Shown: positions 1 through 11,300, counted from the first letter of the stretch. The stretch is 64,000 bases of DNA from Maribacter_C sp947494565 (GCF_047345415.1 NZ_JBLFEP010000005.1:1-64000), one strand, 5' to 3'. The notes: generated by a model not told the origin, from the letters alone. A program made the numbers and translations.

Positions 1-1454
1 ACACTTTCACCACCATTAAAAACAGCTACACTATCAGGAGCCTTCTCGACCTGGTCCTCGAAAAGGTCGATGACCGTCCTGTCCAAGGGATAGGCCACCG
101 CCGTATCATTGTAAGCGTGCAAATCTTTTAAATCATCATTGGATAAAATATTAATATCTTTAGGTTTCTTAAAAGGATTATCTAAAATTTCCTCTATTAT
201 CAATTGTAAGTGCTTAGACAATCTGTCAATTACCCCATTAGGAAATTTCTTTGTATCATAAACAAACTCAATCCTTAAGGACTTATCAAAAAATACTGTA
301 ATATAAAGAGGTACAGCTGCATTCTCATAAACTGATTTAAATTTTACTTTATAATCATCGTTAAGGTTAAATATATTATTGTCCAAAGGATAATTTTCAA
401 TAGCGATGACAGAATCAAACAAGTTGTCAGAATGGGTTAATCCCATGACTTGTTTTATTTCAAAATAAGAAGTATTACTGAATGAAAGTCTTTCAATCAA
501 ATCTTGATGTACCGACACTACAATTTCCTTAAGTGTCCTATCCTCATTTTCTGACACTCTTAAAGGAATGGTACTTATAAAGTTACCCATTACCGCATCA
601 CTATTGTTTTTTTTTGTTTCCCTGCAAGAGACGGTAGTCCCAAAAATAATATCCGAAGTATAAAGGTATTTCTGTAATAATATCGCATATGCAGCATAAA
701 ATATAGATGCTTTGGTAACCTTATGAGTACTGGAAAACGTTTCAAGGTCCGCATCAAACGACAAAGCGACTTTTCTTAAATTATACCCACTGTAATCGTT
801 TGATTTTTGAATACTTAAATGGGTAATACTGTAGTTCTTTAAATAATCTGACCAATATTTTTTACCATTGTCATAGGTTGTTATTGATTTCAGGCTTTTC
901 CGAACTTCTTTATAGCTAGTCTTGGGAAGAATTATTCGTTCATTATTATGAATCAACGCCTCATAAATAGTAAATAATTCCTTTAACAATATTCCAGTAC
1001 TCCAACCATCATATAAAATATGATGATGAGTAATATGAAATAAACAACGATCGGACGAAAGTCTAACCATTCCAAATCGAATTGCTTTATTGGTTAAGTC
1101 AAACCTTTTTTCCCTATCTTTTTCAAAATATAATTCCAAAAAAGTATTTAGCTGGCCTTCATTGGATAAATCTTGAACCTTTAGCTTAACGCTTACATTT
1201 TTTAGAATTATTTGAAGCGGTCTATTAATATTTTCCCATGTAAACACCGATCTTAAAACTTCATTATTCCGAACCACTTCAAAAATAGATTTTTCAAACA
1301 AATCAACATTCAATAACCCCTCAATTTCTAGAACTAATTGAATGTTATACACATTTGAATCGACATCTTTCAAATAATGAAATAACATACCTTTTTGAGT
1401 TAGATTCAGCTCAAATATATCCTGTACATTACGTTTTGATACTTTGAAACTCAT
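1..1454 (-). CDS. NRPS, partial: condensation domain then start of adenylation domain
   Basis: The frame stays open from an ATG at the right end to the window edge, so the protein is truncated here at about residue 484. The N-terminus carries the condensation core QKGMLFHYL (about residues 20-28), a form usual in D-accepting (DCL) condensation domains, and the catalytic motif HHILYDG at about 144-150. From about residue 440 a linker leads into an adenylation start (IDLFEDQVEKAPDSVAVF). It should take the D-configured acyl-aminoacyl chain made by the large NRPS in the same operon and add the next residue, whose identity cannot be read because the A-domain pocket lies outside. It is the last gene of the visible operon, 129 bp after the permease gene. 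Assignment to NRPS is certain; DCL subtype is an inference from motif shape. Confidence 0.93.
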   Translation of the reverse strand, partial: MSFKVSKRNVQDIFELNLTQKGMLFHYLKDVDSNVYNIQLVLEIEGLLNVDLFEKSIFEVVRNNEVLRSVFTWENINRPLQIILKNVSVKLKVQDLSNEGQLNTFLELYFEKDREKRFDLTNKAIRFGMVRLSSDRCLFHITHHHILYDGWSTGILLKELFTIYEALIHNNERIILPKTSYKEVRKSLKSITTYDNGKKYWSDYLKNYSITHLSIQKSNDYSGYNLRKVALSFDADLETFSSTHKVTKASIFYAAYAILLQKYLYTSDIIFGTTVSCRETKKNNSDAVMGNFISTIPLRVSENEDRTLKEIVVSVHQDLIERLSFSNTSYFEIKQVMGLTHSDNLFDSVIAIENYPLDNNIFNLNDDYKVKFKSVYENAAVPLYITVFFDKSLRIEFVYDTKKFPNGVIDRLSKHLQLIIEEILDNPFKKPKDINILSNDDLKDLHAYNDTAVAYPLDRTVIDLFEDQVEKAPDSVAVFNGGES

Positions 1455-1583
1455 ATTATAAAATTTATGATATAGATAGGCATAGATGATTATTATTTGA
1501 TAGATTTTTTTTAAGTGAAACCTATCAATTCAAACTAAGCTAGGTAATGTGGTGCTATTGGAACTTAAATCGAAGAATAATAG

Positions 1584-3962
1584 TTAAGCTTCATTTCGTA
1601 ATACTATCGACGGACTTATTGACAGTGTTCTAACTACTTGAAAACCTGAAGCAATAATCATCAGGACAAAAAACAATCCACCAGATACTACGAAAAACCA
1701 TGGTTCCAAATCAATACGAACTGAAAAATTCTCGAGCCAATTTTGAGCAAGTAAATAACAAATAGGAATACCTAAAAACAAGGAAACTAGCACGAGTTTT
1801 GAAACATCCTTAAACAACAAAATCATAATTTGGAATCCACTTGACCCCATTACTTTTCTAACACCTATCTCTCTTCTCCGCTTATTTATGGTAAAAGCAG
1901 TCAACCCATATAATCCCAAACAAGAGATAAGAATGGCCAGTATTGCAAAATATTTTGACAATATGGATAGCTTTCTTTCTGCAGCATATAGACTTTGATA
2001 ATCTTGATCAAGAAATTTGTAATTGAACGGAAAGTTGGGGTTAAATTGACTATAATAGCTTTCTATGTCCTTTATCGTTCTAGCCACCTCAAAACTATTG
2101 TCCAGTTTTACGGTAATTGTGTTAAACGCACCAAAACCTCGATTTATTAAGTGCATAAAAACCATTGGTTTAACATTTCCGTCATAGATGGATTCTGAAA
2201 AATCTTTCACTATTCCAACAATTATCTTATCGCCTCCCCAGATATTTATTTTTTGCCCAACAGGATTTTCTAAGCCCATAGATTTTACCGCTGTTTCGTT
2301 AAGCAAGACCTCATACACATCATTGTTTGGAGAAGTAAACTCCTCAGAAAATGATCTACCTTCTATCATTTCCATTCCCAAAACCTCAATAAAATCATAG
2401 TTAACCACCCTATATTCTATTAAGAAAGTCTCATCTGGCGACTTCGTTGGCCAGTTTATATCGTTTGTTACCATATCATTCCCCAAAAGGCCTTCTTTAA
2501 ATATGAAAACGCTAGATGCCTTAGTAACACCGGGGATTCTTCGTAATTCCGAAAGAAATGCCTCCCTTCGTTTTATGACTTCCCCATCCATTTCAAAGTA
2601 CAATACATTGTCCTTATCATAACCTAAGTTCCTGTTTTGAATCATAGAAAATTGATAATACACAACTATCGTGAACACAACTAATATGATTGATGTGGTA
2701 AACTGTACGATTACCAATCCCTTTCTAACCCACTCCTTACCTCCAACGCCAGAAACGTTATTGGAAAGAATTGCTGCCGGTTTAAAACTAGAAACATAAA
2801 TAGCTGGATAAATACCAGATAGCACTCCTGTGACTAACACAATTAGTAAAAAGGGCAATATCAAGTCATAACTGAAATTTAAAGTCATTTGTTTGCCTGC
2901 TATTTCATTAAATGACGGTAAAAATAGAAACACTAATAAAAGAGAAATAAAAAATGATACTAGTGCTAACAAAGTCGATTCACCAAGAAGTTGAATAATA
3001 ATAGATTTTCTTTTAACGCCAAGAACCTTTTTTATTCCTATTTCTTTTAATCTGTCTGACGCAACCGCTGTCGATAAGCTGATAAAATTGATACATGCAA
3101 TCAATAAAATAACAATTCCAATAATAATAAATAGCCTTACATAATCAATTCTACCTCCTTGCTGAATTCCATTTTCATAATTTCCATACAAATATCCATC
3201 CGAGAAACGTCGTGTAAAAATCCTAGTTTTACTAATATCAACACCCTCTTCTTCCAACCACTTCAGCATTTTACTATTCAGCTGAGTGGTAGTTGTACCT
3301 TCTTGGACCAAAAAATAACCAGATACCACATTCTCACCCCATGTTAGCTCTATGCCAGAATGTTCCTCATATAGTGATAAGGGGATTACAAAATCAAACT
3401 GGATGGATGAGTTCGATGGAATATTATCTATCACGCCCGAAATTACAAATTGATCTTTTTCATCAAATTTTATAGATTTACCGACTACATCTTTTATTGT
3501 ACCGAAAAGTTTTATTGCCAATTCCTCTGTTAGAACAATGTTATACTTATCGCCAAGTAAACTTTCACGACTCCCTGCTAATAAATCAAACGTAAAGAAT
3601 TCAAAAAAATCTTTATCAGCATAAATGCCTCTTGACGTAATGTCATTTTCATTAACAGTTAACTTATTCATTGAGTACGACTCAGTTATTGAAACCGAGT
3701 TTTTTATTTCAGGGAATGACTCTGAAAAAATATTCACCATGGGCATAGCAGTATAAGAATCGGTTTGAAACTCTCCATTCACCATCCTGCTAGTCATCAT
3801 TTGAAAGAGATGTGTATCCGCCTTATGAAACTTATCATGTTCAAGTTCATCTTTAACCCAAAGATAAATAAGAAGAATACATGCCAAGCCACTTGTAAGC
3901 CCAATTAGATTTATTATGAAACTGATTTTTGATCGCTTTATATTTCGGATGTATTTTAACAT
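1584..3962 (-). CDS. ABC transporter permease, MacB/FtsX type
   Basis: 792 residues with a first membrane helix at about 13-35 (FIINLIGLTSGLACILLIYLWV), a large periplasmic MacB-like core domain, a three-helix FtsX block in the middle (about 275-400), a second periplasmic domain, and a C-terminal three-helix FtsX block ending with the typical ISPSIVLRNE tail. This is the tandem permease architecture common in Bacteroidota for mechanotransmission ABC systems, which move or shed peptides and lipids across the envelope rather than import substrates. No ATPase or adaptor subunit is visible, so partners must be outside the window. Its place between the serine hydrolase and an NRPS suggests export of, or self-protection against, the peptide product; this is an inference from context. 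Confidence 0.9.
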   Translation of the reverse strand: MLKYIRNIKRSKISFIINLIGLTSGLACILLIYLWVKDELEHDKFHKADTHLFQMMTSRMVNGEFQTDSYTAMPMVNIFSESFPEIKNSVSITESYSMNKLTVNENDITSRGIYADKDFFEFFTFDLLAGSRESLLGDKYNIVLTEELAIKLFGTIKDVVGKSIKFDEKDQFVISGVIDNIPSNSSIQFDFVIPLSLYEEHSGIELTWGENVVSGYFLVQEGTTTTQLNSKMLKWLEEEGVDISKTRIFTRRFSDGYLYGNYENGIQQGGRIDYVRLFIIIGIVILLIACINFISLSTAVASDRLKEIGIKKVLGVKRKSIIIQLLGESTLLALVSFFISLLLVFLFLPSFNEIAGKQMTLNFSYDLILPFLLIVLVTGVLSGIYPAIYVSSFKPAAILSNNVSGVGGKEWVRKGLVIVQFTTSIILVVFTIVVYYQFSMIQNRNLGYDKDNVLYFEMDGEVIKRREAFLSELRRIPGVTKASSVFIFKEGLLGNDMVTNDINWPTKSPDETFLIEYRVVNYDFIEVLGMEMIEGRSFSEEFTSPNNDVYEVLLNETAVKSMGLENPVGQKINIWGGDKIIVGIVKDFSESIYDGNVKPMVFMHLINRGFGAFNTITVKLDNSFEVARTIKDIESYYSQFNPNFPFNYKFLDQDYQSLYAAERKLSILSKYFAILAILISCLGLYGLTAFTINKRRREIGVRKVMGSSGFQIMILLFKDVSKLVLVSLFLGIPICYLLAQNWLENFSVRIDLEPWFFVVSGGLFFVLMIIASGFQVVRTLSISPSIVLRNEA

Positions 3963-4018
3963 TTCGAATTAATTAAATTTGTTTTTTTTAGCTCTCTTAG
4001 TCAAAACATCTCCTATTT

Positions 4019-5509
4019 TCAATTGAGTAGTTCATAACACCTCGTTATAAGTTTGTCAATATTTGAACTATTGGATTTGTCCAATTCTTTAGCCTTTTTA
4101 AATTCCTCGATTGCCTCTTCAAAACGATGATCTTCCATTTTTGAACGTCCGAACAAAACAATTGCTCCTATAGATTTAGGATGCAATTTCATATATTCGA
4201 TGGCAATTTGCTCGGACAACTTGGGATCCTGAAAAAGAAAAAGTTTTCCTAGACTTTCCAAATTATTAGTTTCAACTTTATAATTTGTATCTAAAATTAC
4301 ACTTCTTAATTTAGTCAACGCCGCTAAATACCCTTCTTCGTTGTAAACATTCAGAATCGTGAATTCCAAATTTGGATATTGGTTTTTACTGCCGAATAAA
4401 TCATACTTGAGGGTTATATCATCAAGTATTTTTAGAATCTTATCTCCAGAATCGCTATTAGCAAACATTGTATACCCGGATTTTTTGGAGAGAGAATAAA
4501 ATCCGAACCCTCGGAACCCATCATTGTCACCACGCTGGTAAAGAACAGTATCCCTCTTTGTATACAGTATTTGAAAACCAGGCCCATAATAAAACTTCTC
4601 TCCTAATCCTGTATCCTCTCCCAATTTTATCCCAGTTTGTGTTAGGTTATTCATTCTATCCTTTGATAAATAGTTTCCTCCGAAAATTCCAATCAAAAGT
4701 TTACCATAGTCTCTCGCAGTTGTACTTATCATAGAAGCCACTTCAGGATAAGTGTTCTTTTCCTTTGGTAAAGATTTTTTAAAGGCATTGTGACCATAAC
4801 TGTAGTTCTTAGGTTTACGGCCGTTTTGAGAATAAGTCGTGAACGTATTTTTTAAGTTAAGTGGTTTATAAACTAGGTTCTTCATATAAATCTCAATGTT
4901 TTTTCCTAAAATTTCTTGTAAAACTAGGGACAAATAAATATATCCTTCACCAGAGTAGTTATACTCTAGACCTGGTTCTGTCAGTATTTCCAGTGTATCC
5001 GGATTATTGTAAAACTGCCAGTTCTCCAAACCTGAAGAATGTGTCAAGACCATTCTACTTGTAATCAGCTTGTACCTCTTATCATGTTCAAGTCTTGGGT
5101 AAGAAAGATAATCGTACAAAGGCTTATCTAAATCTAGCACACCTTGATCAACCAATCTATGAACTGCAAATACCAAAAAACTCTTTGACATTGAACATGC
5201 CTCAAATACGGTTCTCTTGTTTACCCTTTCATCACCTACCTGTAATCCATTTTTAGAAGTTTCATATTTCTTGTAACCATATGAATTGTGAAAAACAATT
5301 TGACCTTCATCGAAAACAGCAAAAGACAAACCAGGAACATCCGTTTCATCCAAAATCTTTTCAATTTGTTTATTTAGTTTTCGAATATCTATTAATTGAC
5401 CATCAACCTCAAAAGTCTTAATAGAACTCTGGGATATAACAAAAAAAGTAAACGAAGAGACTAAATTAATTAAGGCAAAAAGCAATAAAGTATATTTTTT
5501 ATAATTCAT
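4019..5509 (-). CDS. Exported serine hydrolase, beta-lactamase/S12 family; candidate prodrug peptidase
   Basis: An in-frame ATG lies 48 bases further upstream, but the start used here gives a proper signal segment (MNYKKYTLLLFALINLVSS), so it is preferred. The active-site tetrad S-M-S-K (SxxK; Ser 122 in the longer numbering) and a Y-S-G motif about 80 residues later mark a penicillin-binding-protein-like hydrolase. After about residue 400 the chain becomes helical with a TPR-like repeat (FEEAIEEFKKAKELD). Family members cleave or transfer acyl-D-amino acid bonds. Beside an NRPS predicted to make N-acyl-D-Asn, it may remove that group in the periplasm as ClbP and ZmaM do. Unlike ClbP it shows no C-terminal membrane helices, only the N-terminal signal/anchor, so it could equally be an unrelated resistance or housekeeping hydrolase. 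Confidence 0.85.
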   Translation of the reverse strand: MNYKKYTLLLFALINLVSSFTFFVISQSSIKTFEVDGQLIDIRKLNKQIEKILDETDVPGLSFAVFDEGQIVFHNSYGYKKYETSKNGLQVGDERVNKRTVFEACSMSKSFLVFAVHRLVDQGVLDLDKPLYDYLSYPRLEHDKRYKLITSRMVLTHSSGLENWQFYNNPDTLEILTEPGLEYNYSGEGYIYLSLVLQEILGKNIEIYMKNLVYKPLNLKNTFTTYSQNGRKPKNYSYGHNAFKKSLPKEKNTYPEVASMISTTARDYGKLLIGIFGGNYLSKDRMNNLTQTGIKLGEDTGLGEKFYYGPGFQILYTKRDTVLYQRGDNDGFRGFGFYSLSKKSGYTMFANSDSGDKILKILDDITLKYDLFGSKNQYPNLEFTILNVYNEEGYLAALTKLRSVILDTNYKVETNNLESLGKLFLFQDPKLSEQIAIEYMKLHPKSIGAIVLFGRSKMEDHRFEEAIEEFKKAKELDKSNSSNIDKLITRCYELLN

Positions 5510-5896
5510 TTGAAAAATATTATTGATTTTAAGGCTAATTTTATGCCAAATCCACATTCAATTGATTATCAACACACTAACTAATTTTTTGTAAATAGGA
5601 AGTACTAACCACTGTAAAATGTTTTTACGCAAACTGTCCAATATTTTGACGTTTATTATTTTTTATTATTGTTACTGAATAAGTACACCTTGATATAAAT
5701 CGTTTTCAAACATTACAATCGTTATTGACCAATTTGTTATAAGCCCAAGATATTTCTTATTAAGACTCAATTATATCTATTAGAAATATCTATTACTCTT
5801 TCCTAAGCTCAACCTGATAGCTCAGATTGCTTTTAGTTTCCAAATTCTAAAGATAAAGTAAGTAATTCCTCCGTTCAATTTTCCTAAGGTTCTAGC
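5510..5896. other. Intergenic stretch between SbnB-like and serine hydrolase genes
   Basis: About 390 very AT-rich bases with no convincing gene on either strand. It separates the diaminopropionate genes from the hydrolase/permease genes and could hold an internal promoter for the latter, but no clear Bacteroidota -33/-7 pair was recognised. Confidence 0.5.
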
Positions 5897-6865
5897 TCAG
5901 TCTAAAACTAAGGAGTTATTTTCCAACTTAATTTTTTCTAAATAATACTTGGAAATAGCAATGTCAAATATTGCCATACCCATTGGGTTAAACATAATAG
6001 CCTGCTCATCAGCCAATGAACCAATCCATTGAGCATCTAATTTTTGAATTAACTTTACTTCATGTCTTTGTAAACCTTTTTCTAAATGAAACATCTCAAT
6101 ATCTGTATTTTCCCTACAGACCTCTTCCCAATTGTCAACAACAAAAGCACCTTCAAACCACTTGAATACTGAAGCACTATAATCTCGTAAGGAAACATTT
6201 AAATGCAGTGACCCAGATTTAGGTTCCCTATCAATATATCTTTCCTTCGATACCGTGCAGGTTATAAAAATATCAGAATCATCATAAGCCTGCTCCCAGC
6301 TTTCAACAATTTCAATACGTTTTCTTAGCCTCGAAGGTATGCTCTCCATGTCTATCCCATTAATATCAAATAAAAATATTTTTGTGAGTTGGGGTCCTAT
6401 CAGTAAAGAACACATGCTAAGATGATGTTGTCCAATTGGACCAAATCCTACTATTCCTATTTTCAAATCCCTCTTTTTGCCTCGACTATCTAGGTATTTT
6501 CTAATAACAAATCCGCTTACTGAAGCGGTCCTTATTGAGGATATTTTTGCAGTATTTATTATCCCAATAGGCTGACCTGTTTTCGGATTGTTTAAAATTA
6601 CTACACAATTTGCTCTGGGAATACCATGTTTAAGGTTATCAGGAAAACTTGAAATCCATTTGATGCCGCACATATTGATATTTCCACCTACAAAAGCGGG
6701 CATAGCGATTATTCTGTTATTAAAATCTCCATATCTCAGGTAAGGCTTTATGGGTTGTGAAAAGTCTTCTTTATCAAGGCATGCCAAACACTCTTCAATA
6801 ACATTTATATTTTGAATCCAATCAACAGAGGTTGCCTCTAACCGTTTTTCACTTATGTAAATCAT
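5897..6865 (-). CDS. sbnB: SbnB-like N-(amino-carboxyethyl)glutamate dehydrogenase (diaminopropionate synthesis)
   Basis: 322 residues of the ornithine cyclodeaminase/mu-crystallin fold. A Rossmann motif GFGPIGQHH sits at about 139-147, preceded by the RTASVSGFVI segment typical of SbnB. In staphyloferrin B synthesis SbnB oxidatively splits N-(1-amino-1-carboxyl-2-ethyl)-glutamate with NAD to give L-2,3-diaminopropionate plus 2-oxoglutarate. The gene directly follows the SbnA-like gene, 112 bp apart, so the pair forms the full two-step route. Neighbouring NRPS genes imply that diaminopropionate is a building block of the peptide. An ornithine cyclodeaminase role is possible from fold alone, but the SbnA pairing argues strongly against it. 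Confidence 0.9.
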   Translation of the reverse strand: MIYISEKRLEATSVDWIQNINVIEECLACLDKEDFSQPIKPYLRYGDFNNRIIAMPAFVGGNINMCGIKWISSFPDNLKHGIPRANCVVILNNPKTGQPIGIINTAKISSIRTASVSGFVIRKYLDSRGKKRDLKIGIVGFGPIGQHHLSMCSLLIGPQLTKIFLFDINGIDMESIPSRLRKRIEIVESWEQAYDDSDIFITCTVSKERYIDREPKSGSLHLNVSLRDYSASVFKWFEGAFVVDNWEEVCRENTDIEMFHLEKGLQRHEVKLIQKLDAQWIGSLADEQAIMFNPMGMAIFDIAISKYYLEKIKLENNSLVLD

Positions 6866-6977
6866 ATATTATCAATTAACTTTTTTTGGTACTTTGGGCA
6901 AACTAAATATCTTTGGAAAATAGTTTGCAATTTTTTTAGATTGTTTCGTAAAATCACAATTAAGCGACTCAAAAAGG

Positions 6978-7958
6978 TTATTTCAACACTGTCTTCATAA
7001 CTTCAGAATGCTCTTTGATTCTTTCGCACCACTTTTCGTTATAGATAGTTTCAATATACCGCTCTCCCCTATCGGCAAAAATGCACATAACATTTATCGG
7101 TTGATTCACCTCTATGTTTCTAAAATATTTAGCAATTCCGGCATACACCGATCCGGAAGACCCTCCAACAAATATGCTTTGTTTTTCTAGAATCTCTTTG
7201 CAGGACAAAATTGTTTCATATTCACTAACCATAATAACATCGTCGATTAATGCCTCTTCAAGGATAGAGGGTTTCATACTTGAACCGATTCCTGGTATAT
7301 ATCTTTTTTTCGCGCGGCCTCCAAAAATAACTGAACCGTAAATATCGACTGCAATTATTTTAGCATTTGGGTTTTCTTCTTTTACTCGTCTAGATACTCC
7401 TGAAATCGTACCGCCAGAACTGACTCCCATGAAAACATATTCCACATGCTGTCTTGGGGCTTCCCTGCATATTTCTTTACCCAAAGATGAATAATAGGCC
7501 TCAGAATTTAGAGGATTTCCGTACTGATTAACCCAATATAAATCCTTCCGTTCATGTAGCAACTCTTTTATTTTTTTTATTCTATTCATCAAATAGCCGC
7601 CATACTTGTCAGGTTCGGTAATTTTTATGATTTCTGCCCCATGTAGTTTTATTAACATTTCATTGACGGGCAAAGTGTTTTTATCAATTACACAAATAAA
7701 TCGTAAACCATTAAGTTTTGCATGGGCAGACAGGGCAACTCCAAAATTCCCTGAGGACGATTCAATTATCACTGTATTCTTATTAATTATACCTTCATTC
7801 AAAGCTCTATTAATTATGTAACATGCCGCTCTATCTTTCACACTTCCTGTTGGGTTATAAAATTCTAGTTTTGCAAACACTCTGATATTTGGCATTGATT
7901 CTGACCTTATTGAAACAACTGGCGTATTTCCTACTTTGCTTAAGATGTTTGACAACAT
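6978..7958 (-). CDS. sbnA: SbnA-like O-phosphoserine/glutamate ligase, PLP-dependent (diaminopropionate synthesis)
   Basis: 326 residues of the cysteine synthase family (PLP fold type II). The cofactor lysine lies in NPTGSVKDRA at about residue 41, the substrate loop SSGNFGVAL follows near 68, and the phosphate-binding glycine loop is SSGGTISG. SbnA condenses O-phospho-L-serine with glutamate to give N-(1-amino-1-carboxyl-2-ethyl)-glutamate, the substrate of SbnB encoded just downstream. Full length for the family. Start is the first ATG of the frame. An ordinary cysteine synthase is the alternative, but gene order with SbnB and NRPS makes the diaminopropionate role much more likely. Confidence 0.9.
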   Translation of the reverse strand: MLSNILSKVGNTPVVSIRSESMPNIRVFAKLEFYNPTGSVKDRAACYIINRALNEGIINKNTVIIESSSGNFGVALSAHAKLNGLRFICVIDKNTLPVNEMLIKLHGAEIIKITEPDKYGGYLMNRIKKIKELLHERKDLYWVNQYGNPLNSEAYYSSLGKEICREAPRQHVEYVFMGVSSGGTISGVSRRVKEENPNAKIIAVDIYGSVIFGGRAKKRYIPGIGSSMKPSILEEALIDDVIMVSEYETILSCKEILEKQSIFVGGSSGSVYAGIAKYFRNIEVNQPINVMCIFADRGERYIETIYNEKWCERIKEHSEVMKTVLK

Positions 7959-8353
7959 TGTTATATGATTCAGTGGTTAAAAAAATTAGCTTCTATAAAT
8001 CCGAAAAAAGTATGCTAATATTTGTAGTACAAAACACGAACTATTTGTTTCTTAACTTTGCAAAAGACGTTTTAATGACATATCAGAAGTTTGATATTGA
8101 TTTCAAACGGCAATCCGGTGTTTCGTTACTTTTTGGATTAAGTTTTGAACTATAATCAAGTAAATGGAGATAATAAGCAATATGCTGTACGACAATAGCT
8201 TTCTGAATTTGGGAACATTTAAATTTAACGAAACTTGAATCGCAAATCGTATAGCCTGCTATAAACACACTTCCAAAAATGGTATGAATCATTTTCCAAA
8301 TGGTAGTCAGAAATTGATTAAAAAAGTTGAAATTATGTAATAAATAAGTTGTG
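7959..8353. other. Non-coding gap between NRPS and sbnA-like genes
   Basis: About 395 bases. The only open frame on minus begins with TTG, overlaps the NRPS stop and has no recognisable composition, so it was not called. A promoter or leader for the diaminopropionate genes may lie here; nothing clear was seen. Confidence 0.45.
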
Positions 8354-11300
8354 TTAATCAAAAAGAGCCTTTAATTCCTCATCATCTAAATCAATAGTAT
8401 CGAAATCAGAAGAAGTTAAATGTATATCATCTTCCCTTCTTAGATGCTCCATTATTTTTGAAAGATTTTTTTTGAACAAATGGATTATTGTATGCATGTC
8501 TGACTCGTTAAAAGCCTTATTGTAATAATCAATCCTCATATGAAGTTGGTCATCAATTATCATTAGATTCCATTCCCACATTGCTGAAATAAAGTTTAAA
8601 GGATCTGAGTCTAAACTAAAATCCGTCGGATTTAATGAAAAAACATCATTTTCAACTTCGTTTCCAAACTGGCCCAAATAATTGAAGGTAATTTCTGGAA
8701 TGCCTTTTGCGATTGCTGAATCTGCACTATAATATTTGTTAATACCATATCCCACCCCATTATTTGGCACTTCATTTAATATTTCTTTAGTTCGTTTAAT
8801 AAGATTACTTATGCCCAGTTCGTATTCTAATCGAACAGGGTATAGACTAGTAAACCACCCTAACGTATTACTAACATTAATCTCTTCAATAGACCTTCCA
8901 TGATTCTCCATATACATAACATACTCGTCGTATTGGTTCCACTCTTTAAGAGTTAATGTAAGGGAAGAAATTAGCAATGTTGAAATATCAGTTCGGTAAA
9001 CCTTACGTGCATAGAGAAGTAAATCATGTGTAAATACTTTATCAAATGTCATTTGAATTTGTGATAAATCTTTTACTTTAGGCTTCTGTTTTGAGGTATT
9101 TTTAGTTAAACAAAATTTAGTCAACTCGATTCTATTCCAATATTCAACCTCGTTTCTAAATTTATCTAAATGAAAAAGGTCAATTAGTTTTTGGCTCCAA
9201 GCCATAAATGATGATGATTTAGATGGCAAACTAATACTATTAAATTCTGAAATCTGTTTATAGCTATTATAAAAATCAGTGAGTATAATTCGCCATGAAA
9301 CACCATCGATTGCAATGTGATGAGCAGAAATAAACAAATATTTTTCACTATTTGCCAAGTTTAAAATAGCGCACTTAATCAGTAATGAACTTTCTATATC
9401 AATAGATTTCTTAAGAACTTCACGTTCAGCGTTTAATTCCTCACGATTATTTACAAATATTTCTTTAATTACAGGTTCAGAATCTAAGAGTGAGTTGTTA
9501 TAGAATAAAGTACTCTTATCCTTATTAAAATTTAATCTCAGGACGTCATGATGTTCTGTCAATTTTTTTATTACACCTTTTAAAATGGTAATATCCAAAT
9601 TTCCTTTTAGGAACAGTAAAACTGACTGGCAATAGTTATTAATGTTTTTATGTCGTTTGTTAAAAAACCAACTAAGGATTGGTGTGAACCCGACTTCTCC
9701 TTCAATTAACCCATGGTCTATAGAGTTGGGAGGTTTTGATTTTTTAACTTGATTACTAATTAACTCTACAGTTTGAAAAGTAAGAATATCCTTGCCTTCT
9801 ATTCCGATTCCATTTTCTCTAAGCTTGGAAGCAATTCTAACGGCCTGTATGGAATCTCCTCCAAGTTCAAAAAAATTATCATCCACCGAAAGGTTATTTA
9901 CAGCCAGTATTTCCTCCCAAGCTTTTACCAATAATTCTTCAATTTTGTTTTTTGGCCTTCTCTTCTCAGATACCTCTAATTCAATTATTGGTTTCGGTAA
10001 TCTCTCATAATTGAGTTTGCCATTATTCGTTAATGGAATATTTTTAATTGAAACAAAGTGAGACGGAATCATATATCTTGGCAATTTTAATCTCAGATAA
10101 TTCTTTAATTCCTTAAATCTATTGTTTTCAAACTTTGTTTTTGATTTAACGTATGTAACTAAAATTTCTTTCCCTTCTATTTTTTTTAGTGTCACAATGG
10201 CATCCTCAATCATCTTATGAGCTCTAATACATTTTTCAATTGCAGACAATTCTACCCTATAACCATTTATCTTTACTTGATTATCGTGACGGCCAATATA
10301 TTCGATATTCCCGTCAATCAAGTATTTGGCTAAATCACCTGATTTATACATTTTTTTGCCTTTCGCAAAAGGATTAGGGACAAACAAACTACAGGTTAGT
10401 TCTTCATTAAACATGTATCCTCTTGACAAACAATTTCCAGAAATATAGATTTCACCAACTACCCCAACTGGGGTCGGATTTAAAAATTTATCCAAAATAT
10501 AAATCTGCGTATTGTAAATAGGCTTCCCTATAGGAACCGATTGGCTATTGGGTTCTGATGAGGGCTCAAACTTGTGAATCATGCAACCGACGGTTGCCTC
10601 TGTAGGACCATATTCATTATATATTTCGACTCTACCATCGTAAATTTCATGAATCTGAGATGCTAATTGAAAATCCAACTTTTCACCCCCAACAATAATC
10701 TTTTTGACATTGATTTGATTAACAGTGGACCTATTCTCTCTTAATAATTTCAGATGAGATGGTGTAAGTTTTATTATATTAACCTTATTATCAAGAACTA
10801 TATTTTGTATTAATATTTCATTTTCTCTATCATCATAAATAATCACCTTGTTACCGGTTATCAAAGGGGTGAAAATTGAGGTTATACATAAATCAAAAGC
10901 CGCAGATGTAAAAAAAGGGAATGATGTTTTTTCTTTTTCCAGATAGTAATCTGCAGCCCAAATAGTATAATTGACAAGTGATTTATGCTCAACCATCACT
11001 CCCTTAGGTTCTCCAGAAGTACCGGAAGTGTAAATAACATAAGCTAAATCTTTGAAATGCATTTTTTTTGAACGTCTAGTTTTGGATAAAACCTTTGGTA
11101 CGGCTTTATCAACATCAATCAACGTAAGGCCGTCAATATGTTCAACTTTCGATGAATGTTCAAAACATGTAATTACGGTGTTGCATCTACTATCATTTAT
11201 TACATATTTAATACGCTCTTTTGGAAGGTTAAAGTCTATTGGTAAAAAGCTCCTTCCTGATTTCAAAATCGCCAATATACTAACAAAAAAATTTGGGTTT

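Noticed and set aside
4019..5509. Antibiotic-resistance beta-lactamase
   Set aside because: Only the fold motifs are shared; the TPR-like tail, biosynthetic context and lack of a KTG-type box argue for a peptidase or esterase.
8083..8361. 92-residue reading frame on minus downstream of the large NRPS
   Set aside because: Begins with TTG, overlaps the NRPS stop and has no recognisable features.
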